NCBI GenBank assembly: GCA_964428015.1
Contig: CAYRWR010000036.1
Span: forward strand, 1 to 41,654
Length of the DNA: 41,654 bases
Reading direction: 5' to 3'
Source of the DNA: CAYRWR01 sp964428015
GTDB taxonomy: Bacteria > Spirochaetota > Brevinematia > Brevinematales > CAYRWR01
The notes below the pieces were generated by a model. That model had not been told where the DNA came from. It was given only the letters and a program-made list of their open reading frames with translations, and made no database searches. This document shows positions 16,249 to 26,100 of this stretch, one piece after another. Position numbers and translations under genes: made by a program. Every line of letters starts with the position of its first letter. The first letter of the stretch is position 1.

Positions 16249-17418
16249 ATTTTCAAAAATTTAACTGATTCAGTGGGGCTTGTCAAGACCCAATATTACA
16301 CTTTCGCGGAATCATCGGCAGACCGTCTGCAGCTGGATTCCGGAACTGATTTTGGCCCTATCACAGTGGCCTATGAGACCTACGGTACTCTCAACCCCGC
16401 CCGCGACAACGCGGTCCTGATCACGCATGCCCTGTCTGGCGACGCGCACGCCGCCGGGTATCACTCCAGCCGGGATTCAAAGCCGGGCTGGTGGGATGAT
16501 ATGATCGGGCCGGGTAAACCCTATGATACCGACAAATACTTTATGATCTGCTCCAATGTCCTGGGAGGCTGTGTGGGTACAACCGGTCCCTCCAGTATCA
16601 ACCCGGAGACCGGACGGCCCTATGGCCTGAAATTCCCGGTAGTGACCATTGGTGATATGGTCAAAGTCCAGAAACGTCTGGTCGAACACCTGGGTATAGA
16701 AAAACTCCTCTGTGTAGCCGGGGGCAGTATGGGCGGCATGCAGAGCCTGGAATGGGCCCTGCGTTATCCTGAGGCGTTGCACGGATGTATGGTGATTGCA
16801 GCCACTTCCCGCTTATCCGCTCAGAGTATCGCTTTTGATGCTGTGGGGCGGAATGCTATCCTGTCCGATACCCATTTTCATGAGGGGGATTATTATGACA
16901 AGACCCCTCCGGTACAGGGTCTGTCTATTGCCCGGATGATAGGGCATATCACCTATCTTTCCGATATTTCCATGCACCGTAAATTCGGGAGGCGTCTGCA
17001 AAAGAATGACAGCTTTAATTTTGATTTTTCTTCTGAATTTCAGGTAGAAAGCTACCTTAACCACCAGGGGTCCAAATTTGTGGAGCGTTTTGACGCCAAT
17101 ACCTATCTTTATGTGACCAAAGCTATGGATTACTTTGATGTGGCAGAATACTACGGAAAAGGAGACCTGGCTAAAGCGGTGGAACATATTAAAGCTGACC
17201 TGCTGGTTCTGTCCTTCAGTTCAGATTGGCTGTTTCCCCCCTATCAGTCAGAAGAGCTGGTACAGGCCCTGGTGCGCAGCCAGAGAGATGTGACTTATCT
17301 GAATATTGAGTCACCTTATGGACACGACAGTTTTCTACTGGAGTTTGATACTATGTCGCGCATCGTGAGAAATTTCCTTTCAGCCACTCAGGCCAGCCTG
17401 AGGGGAGGCAAAAAATGA
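16249..17418 (+). CDS. metX: homoserine O-acetyltransferase, possible ATT start
   Basis: An alpha/beta-hydrolase-fold acyltransferase that activates homoserine for methionine synthesis. Numbering from the GTG at 16273, the nucleophile is Ser 152 in AGGSMGGMQ, with Asp 318 (SSDWLF) and His 351 (YGHDSF). The GTG has no ribosome site and would cut off the conserved S-V-G-x-V opening. AGGAAGGA at 16237-16244 lies just before an in-frame ATT at 16249, giving a product eight residues longer that keeps SVGLV. No ATG, GTG or TTG exists in between, so I annotate the ATT start with caution. metW overlaps the stop. Confidence 0.92.
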   Translation: MFKNLTDSVGLVKTQYYTFAESSADRLQLDSGTDFGPITVAYETYGTLNPARDNAVLITHALSGDAHAAGYHSSRDSKPGWWDDMIGPGKPYDTDKYFMICSNVLGGCVGTTGPSSINPETGRPYGLKFPVVTIGDMVKVQKRLVEHLGIEKLLCVAGGSMGGMQSLEWALRYPEALHGCMVIAATSRLSAQSIAFDAVGRNAILSDTHFHEGDYYDKTPPVQGLSIARMIGHITYLSDISMHRKFGRRLQKNDSFNFDFSSEFQVESYLNHQGSKFVERFDANTYLYVTKAMDYFDVAEYYGKGDLAKAVEHIKADLLVLSFSSDWLFPPYQSEELVQALVRSQRDVTYLNIESPYGHDSFLLEFDTMSRIVRNFLSATQASLRGGKK

Positions 17419-18032
17419 GCAAATCACTGGAACTTTTTAATAATCGCCTGGACCTGGCGATTATTGGTGATATGATAGAAACCGGTAGCAAAGTACTGGA
17501 CCTGGGCTGCGGCAGCGGAAAACTGCTGGAACCTCTGATCCGGGAAAAAGGCGTGAAAGGCACCGGTATCGATATTGATCAGGAAAAACTGATCAGCTGT
17601 ATAGCCAAAGGTATCCCCGTAGTCCAGCAGGACCTCAATACCGGGCTGGCAAATTTTAATGACCTGAGCTTTGACTATGTGGTATTGTCCCAGACTTTGC
17701 AGGTAGTACATCATCCAGAGACTTTGCTCAATGAGATGCTTAGGGTGGGACGTTTTGGAATAGTCAGTTTCCCCAATTTTGGACATTTCCACCTGTTGTT
17801 TGATCTGCTGTTCCGCAGAAAGGCTCCCCGGACCAGGAGCCTGCCTTATGAGTGGTATAATACCCCCAATATTCATGTGCTGACCATAAAGGACTTTCAT
17901 GAATTCTGTAAGCAGCGGGGGATCAGGATTCTGCGGGAATTCCATTATCATGGCAAGACCTATTCCGAGAGAATGCTCCTGGCCAATTCACTGTCCGAAG
18001 GCTGTGTGGCTTTAATAGCCCGTTCCTCTTAA
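17415..18032 (+). CDS. metW: methionine biosynthesis protein MetW
   Basis: The 205-residue protein is a MetW-type methyltransferase-fold protein. It has motif I KVLDLGCGSGKLL (26-38), the acidic GIDID (about 51-55), a LSQTLQVVHHPE segment (about 90-101) and SFPNFGHF (about 118-125), all standard for MetW. MetW partners MetX in methionine synthesis in many bacteria. It overlaps metX by four bases (ATGA), so the two are translationally coupled. Its stop is followed by a hairpin terminator at 18056. Confidence 0.95.
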   Translation: MSKSLELFNNRLDLAIIGDMIETGSKVLDLGCGSGKLLEPLIREKGVKGTGIDIDQEKLISCIAKGIPVVQQDLNTGLANFNDLSFDYVVLSQTLQVVHHPETLLNEMLRVGRFGIVSFPNFGHFHLLFDLLFRRKAPRTRSLPYEWYNTPNIHVLTIKDFHEFCKQRGIRILREFHYHGKTYSERMLLANSLSEGCVALIARSS

Positions 18033-18055
18033 ACAACTCTTGAGATTTTTTCAGG

Positions 18056-18096
18056 ACCTCCGATAATCATATAGAATGATAATCGGAGGTTTTTTA
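18056..18096 (+). terminator. terminator of metXW overlapping the next ribosome site
   Basis: ACCTCCGATAATCAT pairs with ATGATAATCGGAGGT with one mismatch (14 of 15 pairs), followed by six Ts. The 3' arm contains GGAGG (18085-18089), which is also the only ribosome site of the gene starting at 18097. A transcript entering from metXW would therefore fold this site away, while any transcript starting inside the hairpin would expose it. Confidence 0.8.
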
Positions 18097-18957
18097 ATGA
18101 AAAAAAGTATTATTTTCAGCCTGATGCTGGCTTTCTCTCCCCTGTTTGCTTCCATGGAAAGCATACCGGTACGTGATGTCAAAGAAGTAGTACTGGAAAA
18201 TCTATATGATTTTTCTTCTCTGCTGGAAGTCAGTGACGCCTATTTACGGGATTATCAGAATGTCCTGCAAAATGCCAAAGAACTTCTCTATAATAATAAG
18301 AATACGGTGTTGACTTCACAGGCTAAAAAGGAATTGCTGGATCAGCTGGTTCTTCACGCGGAAGAAGCCAGACAGATCATCAACCGCGCTTCTTTTAATC
18401 ACCAGGCTTTGTTCTTCCAGTCGGAAGACAGTTATGAAAGGGAAATTTTTGTAGTACTGGATGAGCATACTTCCTCGGAATCCTTCATCTTTTCCAATCC
18501 GTTATTCCAGGATCAGAAGCTCTTGCTGGAGGATCTCTACCAGATCAAAGCCACTCCCCAGGGTATAGCAGACGGTTTGATGACATTAGACAGGGCTATC
18601 AGCCGCTTGTTTGAAGTGCGCAGTCAGGTCAGGGCGTATTTTGTCAGAGTACAGAATATCATTGACCTGCAGAAATCTCTGCTCCAGGATAAAAATGATG
18701 AAAAAGGGGAATTTAAAGGGTATGTAAAAAAGATTGAAACTCAGATGTATGAACTATCCGTACGGTCCTGCAATGGTGTATTCAGCAGTGAAGATAGAGA
18801 AGCTCTGGATTTTCATTTCCAGGAACTCAAATCAGAACTGGTACGTATCAGTAACATCAGCGGTATTCGCAGCCAGTTCCTGACCATGGGACAGACTTCT
18901 ATACTGCACCGGGAAGAAGCGGAAAAGGTCATGCTGAGCTTTAAATCTGCCCAATAA
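18097..18957 (+). CDS. Sec-exported flagellin-like protein
   Basis: From the ATG at 18097 the 286-residue product has a signal peptide (1-18, ending LFASM). Three helical segments resemble flagellin D1 helices. Residues 40-108 look like the N-terminal part (SLLEVSDAYL, VLQNAKEL, then ASFNHQALF where flagellins have TEFNGQKLL). Residues 158-192 look like the C-terminal helix (LMTLDRAISRLFEVRSQVRA, VQNII). Residues 208-262 repeat the N-terminal pattern (MYELSVRSCNGVFSSEDREA, then ELKSELVRISN). There is no D0 helix and a Sec signal replaces it. The fold assignment is by eye; the function is unknown. Confidence 0.6.
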   Translation: MKKSIIFSLMLAFSPLFASMESIPVRDVKEVVLENLYDFSSLLEVSDAYLRDYQNVLQNAKELLYNNKNTVLTSQAKKELLDQLVLHAEEARQIINRASFNHQALFFQSEDSYEREIFVVLDEHTSSESFIFSNPLFQDQKLLLEDLYQIKATPQGIADGLMTLDRAISRLFEVRSQVRAYFVRVQNIIDLQKSLLQDKNDEKGEFKGYVKKIETQMYELSVRSCNGVFSSEDREALDFHFQELKSELVRISNISGIRSQFLTMGQTSILHREEAEKVMLSFKSAQ

Positions 18958-18982
18958 GTAAAATTTAATCAGTTTTTAAAAA

Positions 18983-19008
18983 AGCCTGCTCTCAGCAGGC
19001 TTTTTTTA
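18983..19008. terminator. bidirectional terminator
   Basis: AGCCTGCT (18983-18990) and AGCAGGCT (18994-19001) form an eight-pair stem with a three-base loop, with A-rich sequence to the left and seven Ts to the right. It ends the gene at 18957 on the plus strand and the large kinase gene on the minus strand, whose stop codon it touches. Confidence 0.85.
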
Positions 19009-22000
19009 TTTTATCCTGACCGCTATCAGGGTAATATCGTCATTGATGTTTTGTTTTTGCAGGTAGACTTCCAGGTTTTCCAATATGCGCCGGTTCAGGT
19101 CTTTCATGGAGAGGTCTACCAGGGATGCATCATCCAGCCACTCCTGAAGCCTCTGCAGGAGCCTGTCCTGGCCGTATTCTTCACCCTGGGGAGAGAATTC
19201 TTCTATAATACCGTCTGTAAACAGCAGGAGGATATCTCCCGCACTGATCATCTGGTGACCCTGGACAAATTCACTATTCTCAATATAACCGATAGCCTGA
19301 CCTTGGGCGTTGAGAGGGACTATGCGGTGTTCTGACACTTTCAGGAGCAGCTGGTCAGGATGGCCGGCGGAACAATAACTGATTCTGTCTTCAAAGATAT
19401 CTACATTAAATACAGTCAGGAAGGTCCGGGTCTGCAGTTCTTTGACAAACAGGCCGTTGATATAGGTCATCCTCTCTCCGGGCTGGTTGAGCAGGACTCT
19501 GCTCTCCCGGGAGAGTACGTCCAGCTGCATGGTAGACAGGGCCGCCTGGAGGCCATGGCCGGCACAATCCGCGATGGTAAGGGAAGCTCTGCCCGAACGT
19601 AAAGGCGAGATATTATAATAATCTCCACTGACAGTACCAGACATGGGGAGGAAGCGGACATCTATCTCCAGCCCTTTTATCCTTTCGTAGTCTTTTTTTC
19701 CTGAAAGAATGGAGTGCTGTACCAGGGCGGCCTGGGCCAGATCCTGGTCAATCTCTTTCTGACGGGCTAAGAGCTGATTTTCCAGCTTGCGGCTGATCAG
19801 GAGGTTCTGGATGCGGGCCAGTAATTCGCGGGTATTAAAGGGTTTGGATAGATAATCATCAGCATGATGCTCCAGGCCGGTCAGTTTCCCGCTCTCATCG
19901 ACCTTGGCAGTGAGAAGTACCAGTGGAATATGGCGGTAATCTTTATGGTTTTTTACCATTTCGCAGAGTTCGTAACCTGTCATACGGGGCATCATCACGT
20001 CAGAAATGATGAGGTCAGGGGCAGTAATCTGAATCATATCCCAGGCTTCCTTACCGTCTTTAGCCGCACTAACCTCATAGCTGCCGCTGAGCAGGGACTG
20101 GATAAACTGCCGCATATCAGCCTGGTCCTCTACTACCAGTATGCGGGATCCAGTCACCTGAGGGATAAAATCTGAATTGAGCACTGGTGAGGGCAGTACA
20201 GGTGCTTTTTCCTGAGGCGACAATGGTTCTCCTACATCTTTCTGGAAATCGGATAAGAGATATTCCCGGATGGCCGGAATTTCCCGGACCGGTTCAGCAG
20301 ACAGGAATTTGTCTTCCAGGTGGTCAGAGCCTTTTAAAAATCTTAGGCTGAATACGGAGCCCTTTCCGGGAGCAGACTGCACGGAGATTTCTCCATGATG
20401 GAGATCCATTAGTTCTTTAACCAGGGACAAGCCGATACCCGTACCCTCAAATTCCCGTTTTTCACTGCTGTCTACCTGAGCAAATCTTTCAAAAATATGG
20501 CCCAGTTTGTCCTGAGGGATTCCCACTCCGGTGTCCTGGATACTGATCTGGATGGCGTCATCCTGGTCTTGCACCAGGAGGCTGATACTACCCTGAGGAG
20601 GAGTGAATTTAAAGGCATTGGAAAGCAGGTTCATAATAATCTTTTCAAACATTTCCGGGTCGATATAGAGCATGGTATCCGCACCACTAAAATCCAAAGT
20701 CAGTTTCAAATCACGGCTATGCGCGGCGGAATCCAGGGTGGACACCAGAAATTCCAGAATTTTTCGGATATTGGTAGGACGGAAACGGGGATTGAGTTTT
20801 CCGGCATCCAGCTTGGAAAAATCGAGAAGGTTATTGATCAGTTTTAACAGGCGCAGAGAGTTTTTGCGTATGGTGACCAGATTATGACGGATCTGCTGAG
20901 GATCTTCAATATCCTCATCCAAAATATATTCAATAGGAGCCAAAATAAGAGTCAAGGGGGTGCGCAGATCATGGGAAATATTGGCGAAGAAGCGGGACTT
21001 GAGCTCGTCCATGTCCTGAAGCTTGGTATTCAGTACCTGCAGTTCGTGAGTACGTTCTTCTACGATATCTTCGAGATGCTGGTTGTAGTGTTCTACTTTA
21101 CGCCGGGTGTAGGTCAGGTACTCACGCAGGAAATTGTAAGAATCACTTAAAGTCTTGATCTCATCCCGGGTATCCACATGTATTTCATATTCATAGTCAC
21201 CTTCCTGAATGCGGTTGATGCCCTGAATAACATGATGCAGGGGTTCCAGGATGATCTTTCCCAACTGACTGATTAACAGGAAAAACATACCGGAAAGAAT
21301 CAGAATAAGAATAAGATTAAAAGTGATGATGTTCTGGAGGATTCGCGAGTAGCTTTCCGGATATATCTGAGCTACATAGTAGCCTACCAGCTGGTATTTG
21401 TAGTAGATAGGATAGAGATACTGATCTTCGGGCAGAAACAGGGTGTTCCAGAATTTTAATTTACCTTTCAGAGCGTCGGGGATTTCAGGGTATTTATCGG
21501 GATAAAAAATATAGAATGAGTGCAGTGAAAAAATATTGCGGGCTACTTCAGCTTTGTTTTTATATGCCTTGAAAATATAATAGGACATTAGCTTCATATA
21601 AGAATCAATACGGCTCTGATCCGTGTTCAACCAATACCTTAAAAAACCTTCTTGGGAAGGTTCCAGAGAGTAAAGCAGCAGTTTTCCCTCAGGGTCCAGG
21701 ATACTGATTCGGCCTATAGGCTGTTTGGTATTGGAAAACAGATCAAAGTCTTCTCTTAAGGAAGAATGTAGAAAAAATTTATTCAATGTTTCCGTAATGG
21801 CCTTTTTGGTCTCCTGGCGGTTAAGTGTAAAGAAATCCACCCCCTCTCCCAGTAAGAAATTGTGAATCATATTGAACTTATCAATCTGAGTACGGATAAG
21901 CAGGGAGCGCGTCTGGCGGTAGGAATAGTAAATAAAAAACACATTGGAAGAAATCAGCAGCAGGCTGAAAATCAGGATCAATTTTGACTTTAGTGAAAGA

Positions 22001-22563
22001 GAAGCATGCATCAGAATACGTACAGCAAACTCCAGCAGAGTCAGCGCCAATAATACTACAATCAGAGCAAAAGTGAAAAAACTAAAAAGTTTCTTCCACA
22101 TCTTGGTGGTGCGGACTATATAGACAGAATTCAATCCCCCAAAAGAATCGTCTTCGAAATGGGAAGCATTCACATCTTCGACCCAAAAACCTTCGGTATA
22201 ATGGTAATCCGAAAAGGATTTTTTACCGGGTTTGACCGGAAAAACCACATATTTATAGGGGTTTTTTGCTTTGTCCAGAGTCAGGGTTTTCTGCCAGATA
22301 TGATTGGACACCTTTTCCATGAGAAAGGTAGGATCATCAGCCGACCAGCCGGAAAACCCTCCTGCTATCACTACATAGGCAATTTGAAAAGTGTCTTTAT
22401 CCAGTTTGTTATATTCATAGAATTTTTGGGGTAAGGGAGTGGAAAAGGTAAAAGTATGAGGACGGGAAAATTCAGCTTCCCTCATGTCAAAAAAACGGTT
22501 GACAGGTATATAGAGTGTTATCAAAAGCAGAAGGATGATACCGCGGAGCAGATATTTTTTCAT
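19006..22563 (-). CDS. hybrid sensor histidine kinase / receiver / SpoIIE phosphatase
   Basis: A 1185-residue multidomain protein. Order: membrane helix (5-20); an outside domain (60-150) resembling the glycogen-binding/E-set fold (GGFSGW, YKYVV, then FWVEDVNASHFEDDSFGGLN); helices at 158-180 and 194-213; a Cache-like outside domain (214-407); helix 408-432; HAMP (433-485); coiled coil; HisKA with His 531 (ISHDLRTPL); HATPase (N649, DTGVGIP 677-683, GTGIGLS 707-713); a receiver with Asp 855 and Lys 907; and a C-terminal PP2C/SpoIIE phosphatase with metal Asp 981 (SGDYY) and Asp 999 (IADCAGHG). The phosphatase suggests the output is control of an anti-anti-sigma-type partner. No partner gene lies nearby. 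Confidence 0.9.
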   Translation of the reverse strand: MKKYLLRGIILLLLITLYIPVNRFFDMREAEFSRPHTFTFSTPLPQKFYEYNKLDKDTFQIAYVVIAGGFSGWSADDPTFLMEKVSNHIWQKTLTLDKAKNPYKYVVFPVKPGKKSFSDYHYTEGFWVEDVNASHFEDDSFGGLNSVYIVRTTKMWKKLFSFFTFALIVVLLALTLLEFAVRILMHASLSLKSKLILIFSLLLISSNVFFIYYSYRQTRSLLIRTQIDKFNMIHNFLLGEGVDFFTLNRQETKKAITETLNKFFLHSSLREDFDLFSNTKQPIGRISILDPEGKLLLYSLEPSQEGFLRYWLNTDQSRIDSYMKLMSYYIFKAYKNKAEVARNIFSLHSFYIFYPDKYPEIPDALKGKLKFWNTLFLPEDQYLYPIYYKYQLVGYYVAQIYPESYSRILQNIITFNLILILILSGMFFLLISQLGKIILEPLHHVIQGINRIQEGDYEYEIHVDTRDEIKTLSDSYNFLREYLTYTRRKVEHYNQHLEDIVEERTHELQVLNTKLQDMDELKSRFFANISHDLRTPLTLILAPIEYILDEDIEDPQQIRHNLVTIRKNSLRLLKLINNLLDFSKLDAGKLNPRFRPTNIRKILEFLVSTLDSAAHSRDLKLTLDFSGADTMLYIDPEMFEKIIMNLLSNAFKFTPPQGSISLLVQDQDDAIQISIQDTGVGIPQDKLGHIFERFAQVDSSEKREFEGTGIGLSLVKELMDLHHGEISVQSAPGKGSVFSLRFLKGSDHLEDKFLSAEPVREIPAIREYLLSDFQKDVGEPLSPQEKAPVLPSPVLNSDFIPQVTGSRILVVEDQADMRQFIQSLLSGSYEVSAAKDGKEAWDMIQITAPDLIISDVMMPRMTGYELCEMVKNHKDYRHIPLVLLTAKVDESGKLTGLEHHADDYLSKPFNTRELLARIQNLLISRKLENQLLARQKEIDQDLAQAALVQHSILSGKKDYERIKGLEIDVRFLPMSGTVSGDYYNISPLRSGRASLTIADCAGHGLQAALSTMQLDVLSRESRVLLNQPGERMTYINGLFVKELQTRTFLTVFNVDIFEDRISYCSAGHPDQLLLKVSEHRIVPLNAQGQAIGYIENSEFVQGHQMISAGDILLLFTDGIIEEFSPQGEEYGQDRLLQRLQEWLDDASLVDLSMKDLNRRILENLEVYLQKQNINDDITLIAVRIK

Positions 22564-22656
22564 TGGAGTCCCATGCTTATTGGTTAATTACATTATAAAT
22601 AGTTTGCATAATAATACAATGGGAATTTGGAATTATTTTAACTCTATGGAGAATTA

Positions 22657-22685
22657 TTGAACTTTTTAACTGGGCCCTTTAATAT
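22657..22685 (+). promoter_or_regulatory. possible promoter for the CBS-domain gene
   Basis: TTGAAC (22657-22662) and TAATAT (22680-22685) are separated by 17 bases, each four of six matches. The gene start is 34 bases further on. Weak but correctly placed in the 155-base divergent gap. Confidence 0.3.
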
Positions 22686-22718
22686 GGAAAATCATTCAGG
22701 AAAAAGCGGGGAGGAAAT

Positions 22719-23147
22719 ATGCTGGAAGGTAAAATCAGGGATATCATGTCTAAAAATGTGGTGACCATAAAAGAGGATATCAATATCGGCTTTGTCTCTC
22801 ATATGCTGTACCGCCATAAGATCAACGGCATCCTGGTGGTGGACAAAGATGATGAAAAGAAGATAAAGGGTATCTTCACTACCACGGATCTATTGAATAT
22901 CCTGGGAAAAGCCGCGGAAAATGAAAAGGATATCGAAAAGACACTAAAGGAAATGTCAGCTATAAAGGTAAGTGAATTAGGCAACCGCGAGGTTATCACC
23001 CTGAGCCCGGAAGACTCTATCCTGGATGCTATACGCCTGATGAGCACACGCCATATTCACACCCTGCCGGTAGTGGATAAGGGCGAGCTGGTGGGCGTGG
23101 TGGGCCGTCACGATATCCTGAACATATCCATGAATTACTGGAAATAA
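22719..23147 (+). CDS. two-CBS-domain protein
   Basis: A 142-residue protein consisting of two CBS domains (about 7-66 and 80-140). The usual features are present: IMSKNVVTIKED, GILVVDKDD, GIFTTTDLL in the first, and REVITLSPEDSILDAIRLM, HTLPVVDKGELVGVVGRHDI in the second. CBS pairs bind adenosine nucleotides and act as energy or ligand sensors. A free-standing pair usually regulates a partner protein; none is obvious here. GGGAGGAAAT precedes the ATG. It converges on smc with a six-base gap. Confidence 0.9.
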   Translation: MLEGKIRDIMSKNVVTIKEDINIGFVSHMLYRHKINGILVVDKDDEKKIKGIFTTTDLLNILGKAAENEKDIEKTLKEMSAIKVSELGNREVITLSPEDSILDAIRLMSTRHIHTLPVVDKGELVGVVGRHDILNISMNYWK

Positions 23148-23153
23148 TACAGG

Positions 23154-26100
23154 CTAATCTTCGCTGGGAGTTTTTTCTCCGCTGTCTTTGAACAGAACAT
23201 TGTTTTCGTCAAAGGCCACATTGATGACTTTGGACACACCCAGCTCTTCCATGGTCACACCATACAGAGTGTCACAGATCTCCAGAGTAGACTTGGAGTG
23301 AGACACCAGGATAAACTGGCTGGTCTCCTTGAAGTCATGCACGATCTTTTTGAAGCGGTCGATATTGTCATCGTCCAGGGGTGCGTCCAACTCGTCCAGT
23401 ACCACAAAAGGTGTAGGCTTGAGATACAGGATGGAGAATATCACCGCGATAGCTACCAGGGCTCTTTCTCCCCCGGAGAACAGGGAGATACTCTGGAATT
23501 TCTTGCCGGGAGGCTCAGCCATGATCTCGATACCGCTGGTCAGGACGTTGTCCTTATCGGTGAGGAGCAGGTCGGCCTTTCCCCCGTCAAACAGGCGGGC
23601 AAAAATCTTTTTAAAAGCTTTGCGGATATCCTGAAAAGCGGTCATGAATTGTTCTTCGCTCTTGACATTAGTCTCGCTGATCAGGTCAATGATGTCGCTC
23701 ATGGCGGCTTCTATATCCCTGCGCTGCTGCAGCAGGAAGTCCAGGCGTTCTTTGGCATCCTGGTACTGCTCGATAGCCAGGAGGTTCACATCTCCCAGGC
23801 GGGACAGGCTGGTCCTGACCCGGCGGGTCTGAGCGGCGATTTCATCCAGGTTGTCGGTTTCCTGGATGACAATTTCGCGGGCATCAATGGAGTAGGTATT
23901 GCGGGTATTTTCCACGATGATATCCAGGGACTGCTGGCGTTCCTGGATGCTTTCTTCCAGGGAAGTGATGGACATCTCTATCTTCTGGATGCGCAGGCCC
24001 AGGTCATTAAGTTGTACTTCGATAGCTTTGGAGGCCGCGCGCAGCTGAGTCAGCTCTTCACGGTCTTTATGGATCTGGTCACGTGATCCCTGGATTTCTT
24101 CATCCAGACGGGCGGCCAGTGTGGCTCCCTCATCAATATCGATAGCCAGCTGATCCAGTTCGTCCAAAGCCTGGCTCTTTTCGGTGACATAGCTGGACTG
24201 GTTTTTCTCGATATCCTGTATCTGCTGCTCCAGGCGGCGGATCTCATTGGAAATACTTTTATACTGCTCTTCCACCCGGGCAAAGTCGACCTTGCGGATG
24301 TTGAGCTTTTCGTTATGACGGGCTTTTTCTTCACGCAGGGTTTGAATATCTTTTTCATACCCGGTGACGATCTCCTGGATCTTGTCCACCTGGTTCTGCT
24401 TTTTATTGATGGCTTCTGAGGTAGCGTTGATCTGGTTTTCCAGACTTTTACGGGTCTCTTCGGTGCGGGTGATCAATTCTTCCAGGCGGTGCAGGTCTTT
24501 ACGAACAGCGTTCATCTCATATTCGATTTTGTTGTAACTGGACAGGATGTCGCTGCGCTCAGCCTGCAGTTCACGGATCTTAGCCCGCTGTTTTTCCAGA
24601 GTGAGGTCATTGCGGGTGATGGTCTCGGTGAGTTCTTCGATGCGGGCCTGGAGTTTTTCCTTATGGGTATAGCTGCCCTCATCGCTGTACAGGATGCCCA
24701 GGATATTTTCGTAGTAGCCCTGGTATTCCTTGAACTGGGTCCGGAATTCTTTAATGATGTCTTTGACTGACTCTCCGCCCTTTTCAACCGCGCTCTGCAG
24801 GCGGCTCAGGGTATCATCCAGACGGGCATCCAGAAGAGGTTTCTTGTCGCTGAAACGTTTAAGCTCGCTGGACTGTTTTTCCAGGGACTCCATGATGACC
24901 TTGTCCATGCTCTTGAGCTCGGTCTGGATATTGCGGATCTCCTGGCTGTGCGCCTGGTTTTCTTCTTTGAGCTTTTTTTCGGTGAGGAGGCCTTCTTCGA
25001 TGCGGGACAGGATTTCTTCCAGCTGGTGTTTGAGGGCATCCAGTTCATTGACCAGAGCCTCGTGGTGCTGGGTCTTTTCTTTCTTCTCCGTTTCATGGCG
25101 GCGCTGGTCTTCCCATTTTTCTTCCAGATTAGCCCGGAAGCTTTCCAGCTTGGTGTGGTTGGTAATGACTTCTTCACGGAGACGGTCGATATCATCCTTG
25201 CTCACGATGCGCTGGAAGCCCAGCTCCCGGGAGCTGTTGAGGATACTATCGTCCAGGGATTTTATACGGGCAAATACGGCATCGATCTCAGACTGGATAG
25301 CTGCCAGGCCCTCTTCCATTTTAGACTTTTCCTGACCGGCTTTTTCCTTGTCGGCTTTTTTCTGAGCCAGCTCTTCCTTCAGTCTGTGGTTGCGTTCCGC
25401 TTCATCTTTGAGACGGGCTTCCATACTGTCCAGGCGTTCCTTGATGCTCTGCTGGCGGGTGCGTTTGGCAGCCAGGCGGCTGTTGATTTCAGAAAGCTGC
25501 TGCTCCCGGGACTCATTCTGCTGAGTCAGGGTATTGAGACGGCCCTCTCTCTCAAAGATGTCAGCCTCGGTTTTTTTGATGGCTTCTTCTCTTTTACGCA
25601 GTTCTTCGTGCAGGGGGACCTGCTGGGCTTTATGGTCAGCGATCTTGTTGCGGCGGGATTCGATCTCATTCTGAATATTGCGTATGCGCAGGGCTTCAAA
25701 ACGGACTTCCAGGTCTTTAAGGTTTTCGCGCAGTTCATTGTACTTACTGGCGTCTTCAGCCTGCTTCTGCAGGTTGGTGACTTCTTTTTCCAGCTCGATG
25801 ATGAGGTCATTCACGCGTTCCAGGTTTTCCTGACTGCGTTCCAGTTTCCTTTCAGCTTCGTCCTTACGGAATTTAAACTTGGAAATACCGGCAAAGTCTT
25901 CGAACAGGATACGGCGTTCCAGGGGGGATTCGCTGAGCAGGCGGTCGATCTTGCCCTGCTCAAAGATGGCATAGGAATCCCGGCCTACCCCGGTGTCCAG
26001 GAACATTTCCACCAGTTCTTTGAGGCGTACACGGGATTTATTGAGATAGTACTGGCTTTCACCGCTGCGGAAGATACGTCTGGAGATCTGTACTTCGGAA

